Assembly: GCF_029633865.1 (NCBI RefSeq)
Contig: NC_079211.1
Span: 144,850,270-144,914,269 of the forward strand
Origin: Lampris incognitus
Lineage: Eukaryota; Chordata; Actinopteri; Lampriformes; Lampridae
DNA length: 64,000 nucleotides
Direction: 5' to 3'
The position numbers and the translations under genes are program-made. Within the stretch, counting starts at the first letter, position 1, and each line of letters begins with the position of its first letter. Positions 23,640 to 32,500 of this stretch are shown here, in pieces. Under the pieces are notes generated by a model that ran no database searches, was not told the origin of the DNA, and saw only the letters and a list, made by a program, of their open reading frames with translations.

Positions 23640-24245
23640 GGTTTAAAACCAGGACGAGTGATGATTACGTCAAAGGAGCTCAATATGGGAATTTCTGCCT
23701 TCCACGTTTCTGATTTCCAATTTCATCAACTCCCAGGTGGATTTCATTTACCCCGTTTAGTAGGCAGGCTTTGAGCGCCATCTAGTGGGTATTTGTCAGA
23801 TTGCACGCTGTTTGGAAAAGTAGTTCTCCTGCCTTCCAGACTCAGCCTTTCATCTAAGAGCGTTTCAGTAAAGTTGTCACTAAAGTGGTCCCGCTTCACG
23901 CCGTCAACTTCACCACTACCAAGTGATTGTGTTGCGAGTTAACCGGAGATGTAGAAAATGTGAAAATAACTGCGCAAGGATTATTTCAAGTGAAAAGGCC
24001 AATACAACCCAACGAGCCTTACAAAGGATTGGCGCCATTTTTCGCCCTTTTTCCGATTTGAGTCCATTGGTGAGGTCGCAAGGGTGAGTAGGCAATTTGG
24101 TATTTAAAGTGGGTGGCACTTTCGAAAGTATACGTCCTACTTTTCTGTGTCCGCTGTTCAGATAAAGACGGTTTAACTTTCTTTATTTTTCTTTTTTTTT
24201 GCTGCAGTTGGCTGCCAAAATATATTTTGTTAAACCACTCGGCGT
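23640..24245 (+). repeat. Duplicated block, copy 1
   Basis: Shares almost all of its length with 26227-26820 in the same orientation, at roughly 80-85% identity by eye. Shared words include AAGTAGTTCTCCTGCCTT, CGCTTCACGCCGTCAACTTC, GCAAGGATTATTTCAAGTG and TTTCGAAAGTATACGTCCTA. Both copies contain a donor-like GGGTGAGTA (24084 here) and an acceptor-like TTTTGCTGCAG (ending 24207), outlining a possible 124-nt intron. It could be an old transposon or duplicated upstream sequence of piwil1. No protein is visible. Confidence 0.75.
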
Positions 24246-24309
24246 TTTTTCTTCTTCTTCTGTGGCTGGAGAACGACGAGTCCCCGAACACTACACCGAT
24301 CCACACCCA

Positions 24310-24455
24310 CTATCCCTCGGGTAAGGGTGGCCTATTGAAGGCCTCACCCCGTGGACGCCCTGGCCGTGACCGGTTACGGCGAGTCTGGGATACGAACCTC
24401 CCAGCCACATGGCGAGCGGACTGCAAGAAAGGCGGTTTACTCCGCTCGGCCATTT
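24310..24455 (-). mobile_element. tRNA-headed SINE-like fragment
   Basis: On the minus strand, an A-box-like GGCCGAGCGGAGTAAACCG is followed about 35 nt later by the B-box-like GGTTCGTATCC, then a GC-rich body. Only one copy of this exact variant was seen. Confidence 0.55.
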
Positions 24456-24765
24456 AGAGAATATCTGGCCTTGAACGTCACTTTCATTTATGATCGCAAA
24501 ACACTTTCAAATCTTACTTTATTCAGACACAAAGGTAGGTCCACGTTAAAGACAACAACAAAAAATACAACACAAGACAAGAACACAATATAGCTAAAAA
24601 CAGCAGCTCGCAAGTCCACAACGATTAAAAGCTATACAGACATTTGTTCCAATGTTTCCAGAAACAAGAGGAGTACCTGGTGACACACACCAAACATATT
24701 TAATAATGTACGTTTGCTAAACTAATACACCTTACAAGCCAGTTTACGGTGGCAGTGTTACTTTT
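24456..24765 (-). repeat. Inverted partial copy of the region downstream of duplicated block 2
   Basis: 24456-24490 is the reverse complement of about 26950-26987 (AGAGAATATCTGGCCTT against AAGGCCAGAAATTCTCT). 24690-24765 is the reverse complement of about 26862-26936 (shared TTAGTTTAGCAAAC and ACACTGCCACCGTAAA). The middle is diverged. Confidence 0.65.
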
Positions 24766-24897
24766 GTAACCGGTTATTTCTTGCCTGGTGCGGGATTCGA
24801 TACGGGTGTACTGCACCACAAGGCGACCTCACTAACCGCTCGGCTAAAGAGTACGACCCGTTAGCTAGGGACTAACGTGTCTTATTAGTAGTTTACA
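24766..24897 (-). mobile_element. tRNA-like repeat with palindromic leader (family T)
   Basis: On the minus strand it runs TGTAAACTACTAATAAGACA, then GTTAGTCCCTAGCTAAC (an inverted repeat), then an A-box-like TTTAGCCGAGCGGTTAG, a B-box-like TATCGAATCCCGCACC and a GGTTAC end. The same layout recurs at 31067-31185, and in parts at 25725-25802, 25908-25997, 27799-27905 and 30375-30567. Confidence 0.65.
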
Positions 24898-24954
24898 TTA
24901 GGTTAAAAAACGGTAAAAAAAAAAAAAGGCTAAATTTGTGATTTAAAAGGGTCA

Positions 24955-24995
24955 CAATGCAGTCATGAAAGAGCCGCATGCAGCTCGCGGTCGTT
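24955..24995. mobile_element. hAT-type repeat fragment
   Basis: Contains TCATGAAAGAGCCGCATGCA followed by GCTCG, the same terminal word as at 27370-27400 and similar to about 57888-57905. This word is familiar from the ends of widespread vertebrate hAT non-autonomous elements. Only the end is present. Confidence 0.45.
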
Positions 24996-25268
24996 TCTGG
25001 CCAGTTACCCATTTTGAACCGTCCCGGTCGCTGCTCCACCCCCTCGCTGCCGATCGGGGGGGGGGGGGCGACCCGACCGGACCAGAGACAGTATATACGA
25101 AGACAACTAGACAGAGGCACTGTAGAAAAGGCATGGGGGGGGGGGACTGGCAGAGGGTTCAGGTTCTGTAAAAAAAATTTTTAAAAAAACAGGACCTGGA
25201 TGCATGTGCTTGGAATGTATCGCAATGAAATTGAGGAAAATGTCTGGCCCAGGTGCTGGGTTCCTCAC

Positions 25269-25389
25269 CTTGAGCACCTGCTCCAAGTTCTCCAGTTTGC
25301 CTTGGAGCTGGTTCTTCTCCCGCAGGGCCGAATCTCTCCTGTGTAACAGCACTGAGGGTCTTTTTGAGCCGGGCATACTCAGACCTCAC
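25269..25389 (-). CDS. rimbp2: rimbp2-like coiled-coil exon with a 2-bp frameshift
   Basis: On the minus strand a CAG acceptor precedes 25389 and a GTGAGG donor follows 25269. The 121-nt exon encodes SEYARLKKTLSAVTQE in one frame and DSALREKNQLQGKLENLEQ in another. A missing AG pair inside GAGAGATTCG separates them. Restoring length would give 123 nt, exactly 41 codons, as expected of a phase-0 exon. The heptad-rich sequence resembles the N-terminal coiled coil of RIM-binding protein 2, a presynaptic SH3/fibronectin scaffold. RIMBP2 is a neighbour of PIWIL1 in human, which supports the call. No other rimbp2 exon was found. It may be a broken exon, a pseudogene fragment or a base-calling error in a dinucleotide run. 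Confidence 0.55.
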
Positions 25390-25724
25390 CTGTGCACAGA
25401 AAAGAGCAGAGAACTGCTGGGTAAAGGAGCACAAACACACAGCAAGGCAGGAAAGCACTCAGGATTTTCATGCCCTGGATAATTTTGTTCAGGTCACCAG
25501 TGAAACAGAACTCAGCAATTTTTGTACTTTTGTCAGCTTGTTAGAATCGTCACTTTTCCTTCCCCCTTTCTTTTCAGTGCACTGTTCTTTGTTTTCCCCT
25601 TGGGAATGTGTCTCTTACTCTCAGCTACTTTGGATACGTATTTTTTTTATTCTGTAATTTTTTCCCTTTAGTTCTGCCCTTAAACATTGTTACTGTTTTT
25701 TCCGATGTCTTTTTTTCCCCCGAT

Positions 25725-25802
25725 GTCTCCCGCACCGCGAACGAAATCGCTAACCGCTCGACCCGTTAGCTAAGGGCTAACGTGTCTTATTAGTAGTTTA
25801 CA
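25725..25802 (-). mobile_element. Family T fragment (leader and A box)
   Basis: On the minus strand, TGTAAACTACTAATAAGACA, GTTAGCCCTTAGCTAAC and GAGCGGTTAGCGA are present. The B-box half is missing or replaced. Confidence 0.55.
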
Positions 25803-25907
25803 GTCGTCACCCTCTCCCGGAAGCGCGCCCTCGCGCTTTGTTCTTCCCGCGCTCCGAAGAGACTTCTGAGGATCTGCACACTTCCGGATCCCGCCGGTGC
25901 CACCAAT

Positions 25908-25997
25908 GTAACCGGTTATTTTCTTGCCCGGTGCGGGATTCGATACGGAGTGTACTGCACCACAAGGCGACGTCTCTAACCGCTCGGCTAAAGGACC
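25908..25997 (-). mobile_element. Family T fragment (tRNA-like part)
   Basis: On the minus strand, TTTAGCCGAGCGGTTAGAGA then TATCGAATCCCGCACCGGGC and an AACCGGTTAC end. The leader is absent on this side. It lies about 100 bp from the leader-bearing fragment at 25725-25802. Confidence 0.6.
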
Positions 25998-26226
25998 CGA
26001 GCTTTTTGGCGGTGGGCTTTGAGCGGGAGTCGAGAGGAAGTGGGCGGTTTCATGTTTTGGTCTGCGCGGCGAGCAGCTGGTGCGAGTCGTGGGTGTAATT
26101 AAAAAGGCAATGAAGCTAACCAATTAACCTAACATGGTGTCTCCGGGCCTCATTATGGATCGAAACGCTTCGATATATAATATATGAAGATGTAGGGGGG
26201 CGGAAACTTTAACTCATAGCAGCTCA

Positions 26227-26820
26227 AGCCTGGTTTAAAAGCAGGACGAGCAATGATTACGTCATAGGAGCCTCAATATGGGAGTTTCTGATTTCTGTTT
26301 TCCAACGTCATCAAATTCCAGAGGGATTTCAGTCCCCCTCCCCCTCCCCCGCCTGATTAATAGGCAGCCTTTGAAATCCAGCCAGTGCGTTGCTGTCACA
26401 TTGCGCTCACAAAAGTAGTTCTCCTGCCTTTCACGGACTCAGCCTTTCGTCTAAGAGCATTCCAGTAAAGTTTTCATTAAAGTTGTTGCGCTTCACGCCG
26501 TCAACTTCACTGCTACCAAGTAATTGCGTCCCGAGTTAACTGGAGATACAGAACATATAAAATTAATGGCGCAAGGATTATTTCAAGTGAAAAGGCCCAA
26601 CGGCATTAAAAGGGACGGACGTCATTTTGCTCTCCCAATTTGAGTCGGTTGGCGAGGTCGCACGGGTGAGTAGGTATTTGGTATTTAAAATGGGTGGCAG
26701 TTTCGAAAGTATACGTCCTAATTTTCTTTATCCGCTGTTAAGCTAAAGATTATTTAACTTTTTTTGCTGCAGTTGGCTGCTAAAATATCTTCTGTTAAAC
26801 TACTTGGCGAATTTTCCCGT
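26227..26820 (+). repeat. Duplicated block, copy 2
   Basis: Second copy of 23640-24245 about 2.6 kb downstream, 2.7 kb before the piwil1 start codon. The donor-like GGGTGAGTA starts at 26666 and the acceptor-like TTTTGCTGCAG ends at 26772, a possible 107-nt intron. It contains CTCCCC runs (about 26334-26351) not found in copy 1. Similarity continues to about 26987 against the inverted piece at 24456-24765. Confidence 0.75.
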
Positions 26821-27361
26821 CGCCAACTAGCTAAATTAGGTCACTGATAAAACTAGCCTAATAACACTGCCACCGTAAATTAACTTGTAATATATATATT
26901 AGTTTAGCAAACTTAAATTATTAAATATGTTTGTGTTTTACGGTCATAAATGAAAGTGAATCTTAAAGGCCAGAAATTCTCTAAATAGCTTGTTAGCTGC
27001 GTCCCGGTGCCACGTGTTCATTGGCCCAGTTTGCACCATTACCGTGGCAGTACGTGACGCTATCACGTTTCGAATTGGGGTTGGGTTAAGATTAATATTG
27101 CGTTAGGCATAAATTGGTCATGGCTAAAAGTGGGGTAAGCAGTTGTAAATCAATTAATTGCTGGTACCATGTTGCGCCGCCATTTTGAAACCGCGGTTAG
27201 TGAAATGAACAAGGCAAGTTTGACCTTAGCGCGTCTGGTCTTCCGCGAAATCATCGGCAGAACGTTGCTGGTTGCAAGTGTCTCAGACAATATCTGGTGA
27301 AATTGTTTTTATTATTAAAAAGCGCTAGAAAACGCAAAATGGAGACTTAAAAGGTAGTATT

Positions 27362-27402
27362 GCATGTGGTCATGAAAGAGCCGCATGCGGCTCGCCAACC
27401 GA
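27362..27402. mobile_element. hAT-type repeat fragment
   Basis: TCATGAAAGAGCCGCATGCG followed by GCTCG, as at 24955-24995. It is cut off by the family A SINE copy that follows. Confidence 0.45.
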
Positions 27403-27690
27403 GTTCGACTCCCCGGGGTAGTCCAACCTTGGGGGACGTCCGCTGTTGGAGCTTGCACGTTCTCCCCGTGTCTGCGTGGGTTTCAGTCCAAAGACATGCA
27501 GGTCAGGTGAATTGGCCGTACTAAATTTGTTCCTAGGTGTGAATGTGTGCGTGTCGGCCATGTGATGGATGGCCTGGCGGCCTGTCCAGGGTGTCTCCCC
27601 TGCCTGCCGCCTAATGGCGGCTGGGATAGGCTCCAGCCTCCCTGCGACCCTAAAAGTAGAATAAGCAGTTTGGATAACGGACGGAGTCAC
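27403..27690 (+). mobile_element. SINE-like repeat, family A (partial head)
   Basis: The B-box-like GAGTTCGACTCCCC starts the recognisable part. The body has lost the CTCCGGTTTCCTCCCA segment between GTGGGTTTC and AGTCCAAAGACATG. It ends with GGATAACGGACGG in place of the ATGG tail. Confidence 0.75.
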
Positions 27691-27798
27691 GTTTGAACGA
27701 ATCTTTCCCTGGAAGATGTGAATCGAGTTTCAAATGGTACGAACTGCCCAGGACGCGCCGAATGTACTGTAACGTGCATAGATAAGTAGACACGTTGG

Positions 27799-27905
27799 CC
27801 CTTAGTCGAGCGGTTAGCGACGGCTCCTGCGGTGCGGGCGGTACGGGTTCGCCTCCCGGCTGTGGCAGTTCCTGTGGTTGCGTTGACCCCCTGAATTCGC
27901 TACAA
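27799..27905 (+). mobile_element. tRNA-like repeat unit, family T variant
   Basis: CCCTTAGTCGAGCGGTTAGC (A-box-like), then GTACGGGTTCGCCTCCCGG (B-box-like), followed by GTGGTTGCGTTGACCCCC. The same arrangement occurs reversed at 30452-30567. Confidence 0.55.
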
Positions 27906-28506
27906 TACTGATATCACTAGTGTTTCCTACGGTACTATAAGAATTGAAACAATCAAATGATCTGTATCATTGATGCGTCGTACTGCTGCAACCCAAGATA
28001 CTACAAAAAAGAATTGAACTCACGTTTGACTACATCAGGCAGCCAATTAAGGAAACGGCACGTTTTTTTGGCAAATGGCGAATAAAATCTTGTCGTCTTT
28101 CAAACGTTTTAGCTGTTAGAGTAAGGGAGCCCTCTGCCGAACTGCTGAATAAAGTGCATGAATCGGGGATATTGAGAAGATTTGTCTATGTACCGGATAC
28201 TCAGAAGAAGGCTTCAATTAATTAAAGTTTAGTTCATTGAACAGGACTCAGTTATTGCAGGGATTAGTTGCAGTTAAAATCATTAATACTCTGTGGCTTC
28301 AATAGTACTTGATGGAACACAATTCGGTTTGAGAGCTTAACTGTTGTAGCCCCTGTATTGGCAGACATCGGTTCCTTTTCAGGTCCTGGTTAGTGGTTCT
28401 GTAGACTTGCCTGGACTATGACCAACATGTAAAAAGCAAGCAAAGTAAAGAATCCTAATCCTTTGTTGGATGCATAAAGTATAACAATTTTTCCTCAGCT
28501 TAATAC

Positions 28507-28672
28507 TTTTTTTTTAATAAATTTATTTCTGATTTTCTCCCAATTTAGTGGTCAATCGATCCCTGTTATTAATTCCAACACCCTCCCTCGTACTGCATGC
28601 GTTCGCCAACTGCATCTCTCCGGCCGGCAGTCTCGAAGGAGACTCCAGGCCGAACCACTGCTTTCTTCCCCC
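28507..28672 (-). mobile_element. SINE family D, 3' part
   Basis: Matches the reverse of 49067-49449. Shared words include AATAAATTTATTTCTGATTT, TCCCAATTTAGTGG and CTGCATGCGTTCGCCAACTG. It ends at a poly-C run and adjoins a family A copy. Confidence 0.75.
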
Positions 28673-28687
28673 CCCCCCCCCCCCCCA

Positions 28688-28997
28688 GATGCAGCAAGAA
28701 GGTCCTGGGTTTGAGCCCCAGGGTAGTTCAACCTTGGGGGGAGTCCTCTGTTTTGTGTTTGCATGTTCTCCCCGTGTCTACATGGGTTTCCTCCGGGGGC
28801 TCCGGTTTCCCCACAGTCCAAAGACATGCAGGTCAGGTGAATTGGCTATACTAAATTGTCCCTGTGTGTGAGAGAGAGGGAGTGAGTGGTGGCCTGTTCG
28901 GGGTGTCTCCCCGCCTGCCGCCCAGTGAACGCTAGGATAAGCTCCAGCATCCCCGCGACCCTGAAAGCAGGATACGCAGTTTGGATAATGGATGGAT
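28688..28997 (+). mobile_element. SINE-like repeat, family A (head replaced)
   Basis: Starts at GCAGCAAGAAGGTCCTGGG with B box GGTTTGAGCCCC, then the body, ending ATAATGGATGGATAG. The A-box region is missing after the poly-C junction with the family D copy. Confidence 0.8.
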
Positions 28998-29489
28998 AGA
29001 CGCAGCAAAGGCATATTGCTGCTCTTCACAGGTCATTTGTTGTATTCCAGTGAATGAGCTAAATCCTTATGTAGAGTCCAGTGCGATGAAGAAATTTAAC
29101 GGTTCTTGTTCCACACTGAGTATTGATTTCTATGAATAATCTGTAACTCCAATTTCTGACAGGTCTGCTGTGATAGTGTGCGTGACAGTTGGTGCATTCC
29201 ATCAAAGCAGGATTTGGTTTCCAGCAGTTAAATTAATAATCCAATTTCCCAAAAGAGTAACCTATGACCCTTTGAAGGTTGGGTGAGGAGGCATATTTTT
29301 TTAATGTGGCTCTAACAAAAAAAAAAATTTTTTTTGTCAAATGTGGCTTCTGATTATCACGGTTTTAATGCATTGTTCATTGTCTGAAAGCTTTATCTTT
29401 GCTTGAAGATTTTTGCTCATTTGTTCTTAACATTTGTTGTACTAATTTTGAAGCTCTCCAATATATCCAGGATTGTAAACGAGTTGAAC

Positions 29490-29543
29490 ATGACTGGACG
29501 GGCAAGAGCAAGAGGCCGAGCACGTGGTCAGCAGCCTGGATCA
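29490..29543 (+). CDS. piwil1: piwil1 coding exon 1
   Basis: Encodes the [13 protein letters not shown] start, matching the known Piwil1 N-terminus, then QQPGS. The acceptor is probably the AG at 29469-29470 (TATATCCAG), which leaves a 19-nt 5' UTR piece. The donor is GTAAGG at 29544. It ends in phase 0. An upstream non-coding exon must exist but was not identified. Confidence 0.85.
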
Positions 29544-32500
29544 GTAAGGAAAAAACACTGTTCTGTGTTTTCATTCTACGCTGTCAAGAACAGGATTTAT
29601 TGGTTTAGCATGCCAGCCTCTTGAGTGTTTGAAATCATGTACAAGCAGTGATATTACATAAAGAATTGCATTTTAGTTTTTTTTTTTTTTAGAAATTGTT
29701 GATTGGGGGGAAATGACAGGTACGTCTCACTTATCTAGAAAAACTTAGAAGAGGACAATAACTTCTACAAATTGAATAGTTTGTTAGAGCTGAGCGTTTT
29801 GTTTTAATGTATGCCCCAAAAACGCATGCCTATGTAAAAGGTAGATAAGTTAACAATACAACGACCGGGATTTCACGCCTACCTAAAACGACCATGGGCG
29901 GTCAAAATGACTACTGATTTTTAAACTCTATATTCTGTCAAGACAACTACCCAATTGAGATATTAATGCATTTCATATGTTAGTATATCTGATAAGAAAC
30001 GACTTGACACCAAAATTAAAAATTTTAACAACTTAAATACTATTTTCAAACAATTTAAAATCGCCGCTGTCCAACGCCCGTAAATACTGCAACGCCTCGG
30101 TGGTAGTCAAGGTGCATCTGAAACAGCAGCAGCTGTACCCACCCAGACATGTTGGAAATAACCAGAAATCAAGTTTAGACTTGTTTTGGGGGGGGGGTTT
30201 CTCCCCAATTGTGCTTTGCAAATTACCCCAATCTTCCGGGCTGTCCTGGTCACTGCTCCACCTCCTTTGCCGATCCAGGGAAGGCTGCAGACTACCACGT
30301 CTCCTCCGATACTTGTGGAGTCGCAGCCACTTCTTTTCACCAGACAGTAAGGAGTTTCTCCAGGGAGATGTAACGCGTGTCTTATTAGTAGTTTACACTT
30401 TCATGAATAGTCGTAAAAAAGGTTATAGCCTTTATAGGGGCCGTTAATATTGTAGCGAATTCGGGGGACAATGCAACCACAGGAAGTGCCGCAGCCGGGA
30501 AGCGAACCCGTATCGCCCGCACCGCAGGAGGCGTCGCTAACCGCTCGACCAAAGGGTCAGGCCCGCGATTCAGCACGTTACAATATCCATCTATAGGGGC
30601 CCCGTACTGCACTGTTTTTTTTATCCTTAGCCGACTTTACGAGTGTGTCACTGAATGCGTCGGAGTCCCGAGACCCGGTGCGTTCACGGACGCTCGTAAA
30701 CTCGGCAACAGAGCGCCAAACGGCCCCCCCCCCCCCGACCTTGTGGACCCTGGGGCGACCGCCCCCATGCCCCCCCCCCCCCCCCCGCTCTGGCTCCGCC
30801 ACAGAACGCGGGGCTTCGGTCCGGCGATATCCGCGTCAGTAGGCAGCGGAATACACCGTCACGCCGCCCAGACGCACAAGTTCACACTGTTACTCCGCAC
30901 TGGAGAATGCTAGTGTGGTTCTAGGACGGAGCAATGAACATCGCGAAGGAAATTACATGGCCAACACACGTCATAAATAGTGACGTGGCGTGCAGATTAC
31001 GATAAATTATTTTGGCTGTTCGTGGTTGTTTTAGGTAGATCCTGTGATAACTCAGTTATTGAAGGTGTAACCGGTTATTTTCTTGCCCGGGGCGGGTACT
31101 GCGCCACAAGGCGACATCACTAACCGCTCGGCTAAAGGGTCTGACCCGTTAGTTAGGGGCTAACGCGTCTTATTAGTAGTTTACATTAATTTTGTGCAAT
31201 TTATCTAAAACTCATTTTAATGCATATATAGACAATTTTAGGGGCGTTCAGGGAGCGGCAGATCTATCCCCCCCCCCCCCACACACACACAAACTTTGAA
31301 AATCCAAAATTGTCAAAGTGACCGGCTTGGTCGTTATAGTACTATGAACCCGATTGAGTGCCACTGCCTTACAAAATGTCAATATATTTTCAAAGACCTC
31401 ACCTCAAGTGGCTGCGGCAGTGGGAACCGAGTCGACTGAGAAGGTTGGTAGAGGAAGACAGAAGACTGCTCCAGAAGCTGTTTCTGCAGAAGGTGTGATC
31501 TTACTCTTAGTTTATGAAAACTGGTTTTTCACCGAATGGAGAAAGGGCTGTCAATTTTAGCTACAGTATCTTGATGTACTTACTGGGGAAAACATTACCT
31601 TATACCTTTTTTTATGAACGGCTTTTTAAAAAAAAATCTAATGTAAGGTATTTCTATGGCCGTATTTTACAATTGTTAATTTTTTCTTTTTTTTTTTTAG
31701 ATCTTCAGCTGATCTCAGCTGGCTTTCAACAGATGAAGCTCGTAGAAAGAGGTGGACGCCGCCGTGACTTCCATGATGTGGGAATATTTACCAGACAGAC
31801 TATGGAGCATGTCCAACAATCAAAGACTGGTTGGTCTATATTTATTAACTTCAGGTGCCATTGTCATAAATGTGAAAAGGATAGTTAGGTTTGGGGTCTT
31901 TACTCAGTGGCACAGTGACGTGCGAGGAGTCCATGGCTGGGCAGGCAGTGGGCATTCACAATCCAAATTACAGCCTTTTGTGCTCTAATGTTTTATAACA
32001 ATCTGATCCTTCTTCATTCTTTCAACTGCCACAAAATTCGAGAATATTGTGCCCCCCTGGCTGAACTACATTCCAAATGAAAACCTAAACAAAAATATTG
32101 TCATGTCAAAGTATATATGTAGTACTGTTTTCTTGTTTTATATGGTTTTTGATTGCTGTGAAATGACTTTTAAGTAACACCATTGCCTTTCCTTAGAGCT
32201 CCCAAACCATTGTGGATTTCATTGCGGTCACTACAAACAGCAGTTATGAGATACTACTTATAAATATTGTTGAAACGGTACATGAAAAGAACACAAACAA
32301 CACAAAAACATTTGTGGTAAAAGTATGTAATATACAAAAACATATATTTAAATTATGTGCCAATAGTTCATCTCCAGTATTATATATAATAAAATGACTG
32401 ATGGCAGAACAGAGTGGTTTCATGCAAATAAACTGGGTGCTGACGTGACAGAATGTTGAGACCATATGTGTTGAGGTCACCTATAGATCCATTAAAAACA

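Noticed and set aside
24766..31185. Functional tRNA genes suggested by A- and B-box matches
   Set aside because: The units have poor stems, variable spacing, no clear anticodon arm, and occur in several diverged or truncated copies. They are SINE-like.
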